Assembly: GCA_945885645.1 (NCBI GenBank)
Contig: CAMCYV010000081.1
Span: 1-6,610, forward strand
Direction: 5' to 3'
Origin: Bifidobacterium breve
GTDB lineage: Bacteria > Actinomycetota > Actinomycetes > S36-B12
Length of the DNA stretch: 6,610 nt
Under the pieces are notes generated by a model. The model worked only from the letters and a program-made list of their open reading frames with translations. It searched no databases and was not told where the DNA came from. The translations under genes and the position numbers were made by a program. Shown in pieces: positions 1-5,611 of the stretch (the stretch's first letter is position 1; every line of letters starts with the position of its first letter).

Positions 1-915
1 CTCGCTAATGGAACTACCGAAAAATTTGATGCACTCGTAGTCGCAACCGGTATCCGTCCACGACTACTCCCTATTCCTGGCCCAACGCAGGGACTGCACA
101 CCCTGAGAACTATTGACGATGCCCGATCGTTGAAAGTGGCAATTAAACCGGGCAGCAACGTGGTGATTATCGGCAGTGGATTTATCGGCTGCGAACTCGC
201 AGCGACGGCAACCAAACTTGGCGCAACGGTGCACGTGGTCTCTCTCGATGATCAACCAATGATCATGCCCATGGGCGCTGAACTTGGCGCGGCAATGCGC
301 AGACGCCATGAAGAGAAAGGTGTCACCTTTCATCTTGGTCGTACCGTTTCGCAGTTCAATGGTGAAACCCACATTGATAGTGTGACCCTCGACTCAGGTG
401 AAACACTTCCAGCCGACGTGGTTGTAGAGGCAATCGGTTCCGTACCAAACATCGAATGGCTGAAAAACAATGGTCTCAACCTTGATAACGGAGTTCTCGT
501 TGATTCCAATATGCGAGCCGTTGGATCAACCCTGCCCATCTACGCTGTGGGCGACGCGTCCAACCACCCCAACAAGCTGTATGGTGATAAAACTCGTCGC
601 ATTGAACATTGGAATATGCCAACCGAAACGGGGAAACGCGCTGGCGCCGCGCTGGCAGCTGAAATCGCCGGATCCAAACTACCAACAGATGAATTTTTCG
701 CTCTCCCAGCATTCTGGTCAGACCAATACGAATTCCAATTGCAGTCTTATGGTCTGCCGGGAGCCGCGAGCAGTAACAAAGTTGTCAGTGGAGACCTTGA
801 CGGACCCTGCATTGTTGAATACTTCAATAGCGATAACGAGCTTTGCGGTGTTATTGGAATTGACACGGTAAAAGAACTTATGCCCTACCGCAAACAATTT
901 ATGGAAATGAAATAG
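1..915 (+). CDS. Ferredoxin/rubredoxin reductase, FAD- and NAD(P)H-dependent (5' end missing)
   Basis: This flavoprotein would move electrons from NAD(P)H through FAD to a small ferredoxin or rubredoxin, which then serves an oxygenase or P450 (known role of the HcaD/BphA4/putidaredoxin reductase family). The reading frame is open from base 1 and ends with TAG at 913-915, showing 304 residues. Family members are about 400 residues, so roughly 100 N-terminal residues, including the first FAD-binding motif, lie outside. Visible in order: ATGIRPR (from base 43), typical of the family; the NAD(P)-binding GSGFIG (172-189) followed by CELAATATKLGA; the second FAD motif IYAVGDAS (538-561); EHW (604-612) followed by a KRAG segment; and the C-terminal reductase domain opening with FWSDQYEFQLQSYG (712-753). 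The C-terminal domain separates it from glutathione- or lipoamide-type disulfide reductases. The electron acceptor is not in the window, so the exact substrate is unknown. The next gene starts 3 bases after the stop. Confidence 0.92.
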   Translation, partial: LANGTTEKFDALVVATGIRPRLLPIPGPTQGLHTLRTIDDARSLKVAIKPGSNVVIIGSGFIGCELAATATKLGATVHVVSLDDQPMIMPMGAELGAAMRRRHEEKGVTFHLGRTVSQFNGETHIDSVTLDSGETLPADVVVEAIGSVPNIEWLKNNGLNLDNGVLVDSNMRAVGSTLPIYAVGDASNHPNKLYGDKTRRIEHWNMPTETGKRAGAALAAEIAGSKLPTDEFFALPAFWSDQYEFQLQSYGLPGAASSNKVVSGDLDGPCIVEYFNSDNELCGVIGIDTVKELMPYRKQFMEMK

Positions 916-918
916 CGC

Positions 919-2436
919 GTGGGTGTGAATTTTCCACAAGGCGGAGATCACAAACGCAGCACGACTGCAACAGGTCGGGCGATTTTTGCTGACTCGGTTC
1001 GCGAAATTGACCCGGCACTCTCAGCTCGAATTGAACACACAAAGGACTGGCGCAAGGGCTACATTGAACCGCTTCGCGAAATTGTGATCGCAGCCTCGCA
1101 AACCCCTGATGCAGCGATTCAGATCTCACGTGCGGGACTTGAGTCGGCTCACCGGCGCTTTGTTTTCGCCCAATCGAACGGTGATATTCCCCTCGATTCA
1201 GCAATGAATACTCCGGCACCTGCCATCGGATCCGTCTCGGTTACCGGACGAGCCTCTCGTGAAGAGACTCTCTCTATTACCTATCGAGGACAGAGAATCT
1301 TCGGGAGTGACCTTCGCAGGCAAATTGATAAATGGGTCCAAGATGGAATTGCAGAGCCAAGTTTCGGAGCTGCACTTCATCTGCTCATGGACAACCCGGA
1401 CTGGCTCGACCTGTCCGGCACCGACATCGCGGTTCTTGGCGCAGGCGCAGAGATGGCTCCCACCAGATCCTTGCTTCGGTGGGGTGCACGTATCCACGCC
1501 CTGGACTTGCCACGACCTGAGATTTGGCAGCGACTCATTGATATCGCGCGAAATACTTCAGGCTCCATCCGGATTCCCATTAGTCAAGGTGCATCGGGTG
1601 CCATGCCGTTTGTCACCGGTGGGACCGTGCACAGCGAAGACGACCAAGTTGTCGCCGCTGCAGGTGGTGTTGACCTCCTTGAACAACCGGGTGCGATTGC
1701 CAATTGGCTTGACGAAATTGAGAACCCATTTGTTCTCGGCAACTACACCTATGCCGACGGCCCCACACATGCAACATTGAGTATGAGTGTTGACGCGATC
1801 TTTAGAAAACTAGATTCCCAGCGCAAGGACATCACTCTTGCATTTCTGGCAACCCCTACAGATGTTTTCATGGTTCCTATGTCATGCGTTGATGAATCAC
1901 GCAAACGCTGGGATACTCGTGGCATCAGTGGATTCTTTCAAACACCGCTTCGCGCATTCGGTCAGTTTGAACCGAATTATCCCCGCACTTATCAAACAAA
2001 TAGTGGGATTGAAGTCGGACTCAATGACTCACTGGTCCCCCAGCAAGGTCCCAACTATTTACTTGCAAAAAGAATTCAACGTTGGCGTGCACTTGCTGCT
2101 CGAGCTGATGGAATACCCGTCTCCCTCAATCTTGCCCCAGCAACCCGAACCCAATCAGTTGTGAAAAATCGAGCGCTAGCAGCTGCCTACGCTGGCGCCG
2201 GGAGGTTCGGTGTCGAAGTATTTGAACCGGCCACCTCAACAGCCCTGATGGCAGCACTTCTGGTCCACGATTTACGCAATCCGCTCTCAGCAGCAAATCC
2301 GAGCACAACCCTGGGCAACCCAATGGATATTTTTGTTGTTGGCGCGAATCACGGTGGCCTTTGGCGCACGGCCTATGCACCTCGATCAGTTCTCGGGGTT
2401 GCAGCGCTACTCGGCATGTTTGAGTCACGGGCCTGA
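919..2436 (+). CDS. Conserved-looking protein of unknown function with a Rossmann-type nucleotide-binding motif
   Basis: I do not recognise this 505-residue protein as a named family. It begins with GTG three bases after the reductase stop; a second in-frame GTG lies at 925, and no strong ribosome binding site is seen, so translation probably depends on coupling to the reductase. The N-terminal 90 or so residues are polar and look helical. Residues 168-196 read as a beta-alpha-beta nucleotide-binding element: hydrophobic DIAVLGAGAEMAP with glycines at 174 and 176, then a helix, then a second strand IHALDL ending in Asp196, the position that usually contacts the ribose of NAD or S-adenosylmethionine. 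A hydrophobic, glycine-rich stretch (DIFVVGANHGGLW, 470-482) closes the protein. There is no signal peptide and no clear transmembrane helix, so it is probably cytosolic. An NAD-dependent oxidoreductase or a methyltransferase-like enzyme are both possible; the operon partner favours redox chemistry, but this is inference. Confidence 0.85.
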   Translation: MGVNFPQGGDHKRSTTATGRAIFADSVREIDPALSARIEHTKDWRKGYIEPLREIVIAASQTPDAAIQISRAGLESAHRRFVFAQSNGDIPLDSAMNTPAPAIGSVSVTGRASREETLSITYRGQRIFGSDLRRQIDKWVQDGIAEPSFGAALHLLMDNPDWLDLSGTDIAVLGAGAEMAPTRSLLRWGARIHALDLPRPEIWQRLIDIARNTSGSIRIPISQGASGAMPFVTGGTVHSEDDQVVAAAGGVDLLEQPGAIANWLDEIENPFVLGNYTYADGPTHATLSMSVDAIFRKLDSQRKDITLAFLATPTDVFMVPMSCVDESRKRWDTRGISGFFQTPLRAFGQFEPNYPRTYQTNSGIEVGLNDSLVPQQGPNYLLAKRIQRWRALAARADGIPVSLNLAPATRTQSVVKNRALAAAYAGAGRFGVEVFEPATSTALMAALLVHDLRNPLSAANPSTTLGNPMDIFVVGANHGGLWRTAYAPRSVLGVAALLGMFESRA

Positions 2437-2455
2437 CCCGCGGTTCTGGCATGGG

Positions 2456-2491
2456 AAAACCCGCGTAACGGGGGGGTGTTACGCGGGTTTT
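2456..2491. terminator. Bidirectional rho-independent terminator between convergent genes
   Basis: A perfect 14-bp inverted repeat, AAAACCCGCGTAAC (2456-2469) and its complement (2478-2491), surrounds an 8-base loop of seven G and one T. The stem starts with AAAA and ends with TTTT, so either strand gives a GC-rich hairpin running into a U tract. It begins 20 bases after the stop of the unknown-function gene and about 100 bases beyond the stop of the nuclease gene arriving from the other side, so it can serve both. The remaining bases up to 2594 hold no gene that I can see, only a weak 7-bp hairpin near 2545-2566. Confidence 0.87.
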
Positions 2492-2594
2492 CGATCAACT
2501 CGAGATTCTCAAGTGATGGGATTATTCTGCCCGAATAGTTTGTACTCCGCCACACTTATGGTGGAGGTTGTGGACAACGGTGAGCGGTGGAAAA

Positions 2595-3443
2595 TCACTC
2601 GCACACGGAACCATCATTGTCACGATCGATGTACCAGAAGTATTCGGCGTCTATACCTTTTGTATAGGGACCGTAGCCCGCTGCGATCGCTTGCCCGCAC
2701 GTCTCAAAACGTGGGTCGGTCGCAGAATTTGATAGGCTCGAATTGCCATTTGAATCCGATGGAACAGTATTCGTGGAAATCGTGGTTTGGGCTCTCGGCG
2801 GTACCTTCATAGTTCCCTTGCAATCGGACAGTAATTGACGCAACTTTGTTTTCTCGCGGCTATCCACCGACAACCGCCAGCGAAACTTGACGCCAACCCA
2901 ACTCTTTGCATACAAGCAGAGATTTTCACTCGGCAACCAGTCACTTGGGTCACGGTCACTTTTTGAACGATTAGAACTGGCACTCACCGCAATCAAGGAC
3001 AGGGCGTAACCCTGGTCGTTTGCAAAACGCTCTCTCGTCGAACTGTCCCAACGCCAAGCACCCGAATCCCAGGCTTCTTTTAAGGGGACAAAATGATCAA
3101 TGTCAAAGTTGCTCGAATTAGTCGTCGTTACACCGTCGTATTGGGACACCCACTTACCATTAACAACCTTGCAACCAACAACGGTCCCAGCCACTTTCTC
3201 ATCAATGAGCACCTCTTCGCGGGTATCACAGCCATCGGAATCAAGGTCGGACCAATGCCGAAACAGCTCGCGGTTGTAGCCGGAAGTGACTTCATTAGAG
3301 ACAGGGAGGGAGTTTAAAAGACGGATCGGATCAACACTGGATGCAGAGATCGCGGTGGGCGAGTAACCAAGTGTGATCGCAGCAATCAGTGCTAGCACTA
3401 AAAGTCGCGAAAAAGCAGCCTTGCGGACTGAGAACGCAAACAT
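2595..3443 (-). CDS. Secreted HNH nuclease (DUF1524/GmrSD-type) with C-terminal Excalibur calcium-binding domain
   Basis: This is a 282-residue exported nuclease. A signal peptide is clear: basic VRK near the start, a hydrophobic core (about 13-26), and a likely cut in AISASS near residue 33-34. The nuclease domain contains the family landmarks DLDSDGCDTREEVL (66-79), the HNH core DIDHFVPLKEAW (114-125) with His117 as the expected catalytic base, RFANDQ (139-144), and NRSKSDRDPSDWLP (158-171), whose Asn and Lys complete the metal-binding site. A Ser/Thr/Asn-rich linker (about 213-242) leads to an Excalibur domain (243-282) with the calcium loop DRDNDGSVCE and Cys249/Cys281. Six cysteines (72, 91, 176, 208, 249, 281) could form three disulfides, which fits an exterior location. 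In actinobacteria such proteins are taken as extracellular nucleases for nutrient use or DNA turnover; the substrate (DNA or RNA) cannot be read from sequence. ATG at 3443 is backed by a strong ribosome binding site. Confidence 0.93.
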   Translation of the reverse strand: MFAFSVRKAAFSRLLVLALIAAITLGYSPTAISASSVDPIRLLNSLPVSNEVTSGYNRELFRHWSDLDSDGCDTREEVLIDEKVAGTVVGCKVVNGKWVSQYDGVTTTNSSNFDIDHFVPLKEAWDSGAWRWDSSTRERFANDQGYALSLIAVSASSNRSKSDRDPSDWLPSENLCLYAKSWVGVKFRWRLSVDSREKTKLRQLLSDCKGTMKVPPRAQTTISTNTVPSDSNGNSSLSNSATDPRFETCGQAIAAGYGPYTKGIDAEYFWYIDRDNDGSVCE

Positions 3444-3447
3444 GTAA

Positions 3448-3454
3448 CCCCCTT
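3448..3454 (-). promoter_or_regulatory. Ribosome binding site of the nuclease gene
   Basis: AAGGGGG on the minus strand is followed by TTAC and then the ATG at 3443. The match to the 16S anti-Shine-Dalgarno sequence is good, though the spacing of four bases is slightly short. It fixes the ATG as the start and is fully contained in one arm of the hairpin. Confidence 0.75.
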
Positions 3455-3461
3455 GCCATGA

Positions 3462-3470
3462 ATTATAACA
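3462..3470 (-). promoter_or_regulatory. Extended -10 promoter for the nuclease gene
   Basis: On the minus strand the bases read TGTTATAAT, an exact extended -10 element (TGn plus TATAAT). The best -35 candidates at 17-18 bases upstream (TAGTTC or TTAGTT) are poor, which the TG extension can offset. Transcription would begin around 3455-3453, giving a leader of only about 10-12 bases with AAGGGGG almost at the 5' end. The element lies in the loop of the hairpin, so transcripts from here lack the blocking arm. Confidence 0.55.
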
Positions 3471-3487
3471 AGGGGGTTAACGAGGAA

Positions 3488-3775
3488 CTAACCTTCGAGA
3501 GGAATACGAATTTCTTCGTCGCGGGCGATTAAATTTCCATCAGCATCGTAAATACTGATGATTTCGTCTTCAATAACCAAATCACCGTCGGCATCGAGTA
3601 CATCGATTATCTCGTCGACTATCGAACCCCGTGGGCCCGTAGCAACGATGATCTCGTCTGCAACCGCTCCAACAACTTCACCATTTTCGTCGAGCACAAT
3701 GTTGATTGACAAGTCGTCGCCGACTTCAATTTCATTTGGATCCACAATTTCGTTCTCCACGATTCCCGCTTTCAT
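3488..3775 (-). CDS. Small, strongly acidic protein with DEII-type 16-residue repeats, function unknown
   Basis: I do not recognise this protein. From ATG at 3775 it has 95 residues, with 27 Asp/Glu against 4 Lys/Arg and no cysteine, so it should be a very acidic, soluble cytoplasmic protein; there is no signal peptide or membrane segment. Its second half is built of repeats that start with DE-I-I and contain DADG-L, with alternating hydrophobic residues suggesting beta strands. The DADG turns are too short and poorly matched to count as EF-hands. The ATG lies 20 bases past the glpD stop with only a modest GAGTGG site. An alternative TTG at 3799, giving 103 residues, overlaps the glpD stop (TTGA) but has no visible ribosome binding site. 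It lies between glpD and the secreted nuclease. A protective partner for the nuclease, a metal-binding protein or an unrelated structural protein are all possible. That this is a real gene is supported by the protein-level repeats and its snug fit between neighbours. Confidence 0.75.
   Translation of the reverse strand: MKAGIVENEIVDPNEIEVGDDLSINIVLDENGEVVGAVADEIIVATGPRGSIVDEIIDVLDADGDLVIEDEIISIYDADGNLIARDEEIRIPLEG
3503..3658 (-). repeat. In-frame degenerate repeats encoding DEII...DADG units
   Basis: Reading the minus strand, successive units are DEIIVATGPRGSIV (14 residues, 3658-3617), DEIIDVLDADGDLVIE (16, 3616-3569), DEIISIYDADGNLIAR (16, 3568-3521) and a partial DEEIRI (3520-3503). The two central units share about ten of sixteen positions in protein, while their codons differ widely. 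This suggests old duplication kept by selection on the protein rather than a recent DNA tandem repeat. Confidence 0.8.
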
Positions 3776-3795
3776 TCCACTCGAGTACTTGTTGG

Positions 3796-5544
3796 TCAAA
3801 TTTTAGTGAGACGCACGTCGCGCACGTGATTGCGGGCTGCCATTGCGCCAGAATCATCAACGGCTACATGTGCCTTCCGTTCAGCAGCAACACGATCCTG
3901 GTAGTGCACGAGTTCAGCCTCGGTTCGCTCCTGATTCCAGCCAAGTTCAGCACCCATAATTTGAGCCACCTCTTCAGCCGCTTCCAAGCCTTGATCGGGT
4001 GTTTCAATTGATAGGTGTGTTCGCCGGGTCAAAATGTCGTCTATGTGCAGTGCACCTTCATGGGTTACCGCATATAAAGCCTCAACCCGCAGGTAGCCCG
4101 CTCCACCTGCTATCGGTTGGGCAAGTTCAGGACGGTACTTCAGGATCGAAACAAGGTCACCCACCATCGATCCATAACGGCCGAGCAGGTGTTCTATTCC
4201 TTTGGCGTTGAGCCCAAAGTTTTTTCCCGTTGCCCTCAACTCAGTTTGGACTTGATTAAAGTTTGTCGCGCCAATCAACAAAATATCTTCTGTTTCAGAT
4301 TGGGGAACACCCTGTACAAGGCCTCGACTTTCGAGATCAACGATTGCGGCATTAACCGCGTCTTCGGCCATAATCCGATAAGTGGTGTATTTACCCCCGG
4401 CAATTGTTGTGAAACCAGGAACGCTCGTTTCAACAGCGTGCTCCCGGCTCAAGTCACTGGTTGCACCCTCTTTGCCCTTGATCAGCGGACGCAGGCCGGC
4501 ATAGACGCCATCAATGTCGTCAACTGTGAGTTCCACATTAAGAACACGGTTAACATTTCGTAAAAGGTACTCAATGTCGGTGGCGCTCGCGGCCGGGTGA
4601 TCAAGTCCCAGTTCCCAAGGAGTGTCCGTTGTTCCAATCAACCAGTGAGCGCCCCACGTGCGAATAAACAACACGCTGTCTTCGGCTCTGACAAATACCG
4701 AGACTTCCGAGTCAATCCGGTCACGTGGAACCAAAATGTGAACACCCTTTGACGCTTGTACCGAAAAGTCGGAAATGCCACCAGCCATTTTTTGCAGTGA
4801 GTCGGTCCACACTCCGGTTGCGTTGATAACCGTCTTGGCCGAGATGTGGAATTGACTTCCGTTTTCGAGATCCTTCACATTAACGCCATTGACCGCTCCA
4901 GTTTGGTCATGGGGGATACCAATAACTTTGAGTGCTGTAGCTGCCACAGCGCCATATGCGACCGCCGTTCGGACAAGTTCCAGCGTGTGACGCGAGTCGT
5001 CCACTTGGGCATCAAAAAACGAAATACCTCCGACCAAACTCTTCTTCGATAAACCGGCTGCGCGTTCAAGTACTTGTTTACGACTCAATTGTTTGTGCCG
5101 TGGGACTGCACCAGCTCCACCGATCGTGTCATACAGAAAAAGCCCCGCACCCATATATGCGCGCTCCCAAATTCGATGTTCGATCGGGTAAATAAATTCA
5201 ATTGGACGTACGAGGTGGGGGCACAATTTTTCCAGCATAAGTCCACGTTCTTTAAGTGCCTCACGGACCAAGCCAAAGTTGAACTGCTCCAGGTAGCGCA
5301 GACCGCCGTGAAAAAGCTTGCCCGAACGACTCGATGTTCCAGCTGCCCAATCTCGCATTTCAATCAGCGCGACACTCAACCCACGGGATGCTGCATCAAG
5401 GGCGCACCCGGCTCCGGTAACCCCACCACCGATCACCAACACATCAAATTCTTGGTCGGCTAACGCGGCCAAAGCTCCTTCGCGCTGGCTCGGGCCAAGG
5501 ATTGAATTCACTAATTCCACCTGTACATCCTCGCAGGTCACCAA
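3796..5544 (-). CDS. glpD: Aerobic glycerol-3-phosphate dehydrogenase, FAD-dependent
   Basis: GlpD oxidises sn-glycerol 3-phosphate to dihydroxyacetone phosphate at the inner face of the membrane and passes the electrons to quinone, linking glycerol and lipid breakdown to respiration. The 582-residue product matches the family's usual length (mycobacterial GlpD2 is about the same). It shows the FAD-binding GGGVTGAG (39-46), followed by CALDAASRGL and Glu62 at the end of the second strand. Next come the signature stretch SSRSGKLFHGGLRYLEQ (71-87), NATGVWTD and ASKGVH in the middle, IGTTDTPW, YAGLRPL, and the highly characteristic GGKYTTYR. The C-terminal domain includes EGALHIDDILTRR. The likely start is TTG at 5544, 9 bases after AGGAGG (GTG at 5541 is the alternative); an earlier in-frame TTG at 5586 would place that ribosome binding site inside the gene. 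Neither glpK nor glpF is in the window. The stop at 3798-3796 touches the possible TTG start of the next gene, so the small acidic gene may be co-transcribed. Confidence 0.97.
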   Translation of the reverse strand: MVTCEDVQVELVNSILGPSQREGALAALADQEFDVLVIGGGVTGAGCALDAASRGLSVALIEMRDWAAGTSSRSGKLFHGGLRYLEQFNFGLVREALKERGLMLEKLCPHLVRPIEFIYPIEHRIWERAYMGAGLFLYDTIGGAGAVPRHKQLSRKQVLERAAGLSKKSLVGGISFFDAQVDDSRHTLELVRTAVAYGAVAATALKVIGIPHDQTGAVNGVNVKDLENGSQFHISAKTVINATGVWTDSLQKMAGGISDFSVQASKGVHILVPRDRIDSEVSVFVRAEDSVLFIRTWGAHWLIGTTDTPWELGLDHPAASATDIEYLLRNVNRVLNVELTVDDIDGVYAGLRPLIKGKEGATSDLSREHAVETSVPGFTTIAGGKYTTYRIMAEDAVNAAIVDLESRGLVQGVPQSETEDILLIGATNFNQVQTELRATGKNFGLNAKGIEHLLGRYGSMVGDLVSILKYRPELAQPIAGGAGYLRVEALYAVTHEGALHIDDILTRRTHLSIETPDQGLEAAEEVAQIMGAELGWNQERTEAELVHYQDRVAAERKAHVAVDDSGAMAARNHVRDVRLTKI

Positions 5545-5553
5545 TAGTGCTCC

Positions 5554-5559
5554 CCTCCT
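5554..5559 (-). promoter_or_regulatory. Ribosome binding site that sets the glpD start
   Basis: AGGAGG on the minus strand, extended to AGGAGGGGAG, is an excellent Shine-Dalgarno sequence. It lies 9 bases before TTG (5544) and 12 before GTG (5541), so one of these two codons is the real start, and the 14 extra in-frame codons upstream are untranslated leader. Confidence 0.8.
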
Positions 5560-5587
5560 ATGTACACGAGTGAGCAGGATGAGCAAC

Positions 5588-5598
5588 GATCAGTGATC
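5588..5598. promoter_or_regulatory. Symmetric element GATCAGTGATC in the glpD/hydrolase divergent gap
   Basis: GATCA and TGATC form a perfect 5-bp inverted repeat around one base, in the middle of the 67-base space between the divergent starts of glpD and the hydrolase gene. Such dyads can be repressor or activator sites, but this one is short and a chance match is quite possible. Promoters for both genes must overlap here or extend into the coding ends. A TCTAAT sequence on the minus strand (5606-5601) is a possible glpD -10 without a recognisable -35. Confidence 0.25.
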
Positions 5599-5611
5599 CG
5601 ATTAGAGTGGG

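Larger units (their letters stand above)
3445..3479 (-). promoter_or_regulatory. Hairpin that would sequester the nuclease ribosome binding site
   Basis: A perfect 11-bp inverted repeat lies between the acidic-protein gene and the nuclease. Read on the minus strand, TAACCCCCTTG (3479-3469) can pair with CAAGGGGGTTA (3455-3445) around a 13-base loop. The second arm contains the whole AAGGGGG ribosome binding site and ends two bases before the ATG. In mRNA read through from the upstream genes, this fold should hide the site. It is not a typical terminator, because no U run follows the stem. The pairing is seen directly; its regulatory effect is inferred. Confidence 0.6.

Noticed and set aside
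2545..2566. Seven-bp hairpin with one G-T pair as a second terminator for the nuclease gene
   Set aside because: The stem is short and no T run follows on either strand; the strong hairpin at 2456-2491 explains termination better.
2333..2812. 159-residue plus-strand open frame across the terminator
   Set aside because: It overlaps the end of the unknown-function gene, runs through the perfect terminator hairpin and then antisense to the nuclease. Its composition is not protein-like.
3488..3775. EF-hand calcium loops in the acidic protein
   Set aside because: The DADG turns lack the later ligand positions, including the twelfth-position Glu in the right register, and the flanks look like beta strands rather than helices.
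3558..3806. Open frame on the plus strand encoding a Ser/Thr/Ile-rich 82-residue peptide
   Set aside because: It is the antisense image of the acidic repeat gene: Asp/Glu codons read as Ser/Ile on the other strand. It has no ribosome binding site and no domain.
5522..5566. Two TGTACA palindromes 39 bases apart near the glpD start
   Set aside because: Six-base palindromes are common by chance, one lies within glpD codons, and no extended shared flanks are seen.
5545..5586. N-terminal extension of GlpD starting at TTG 5586
   Set aside because: The extra 14 codons contain the AGGAGG ribosome binding site, and the resulting leader peptide has no counterpart in GlpD proteins that I know.
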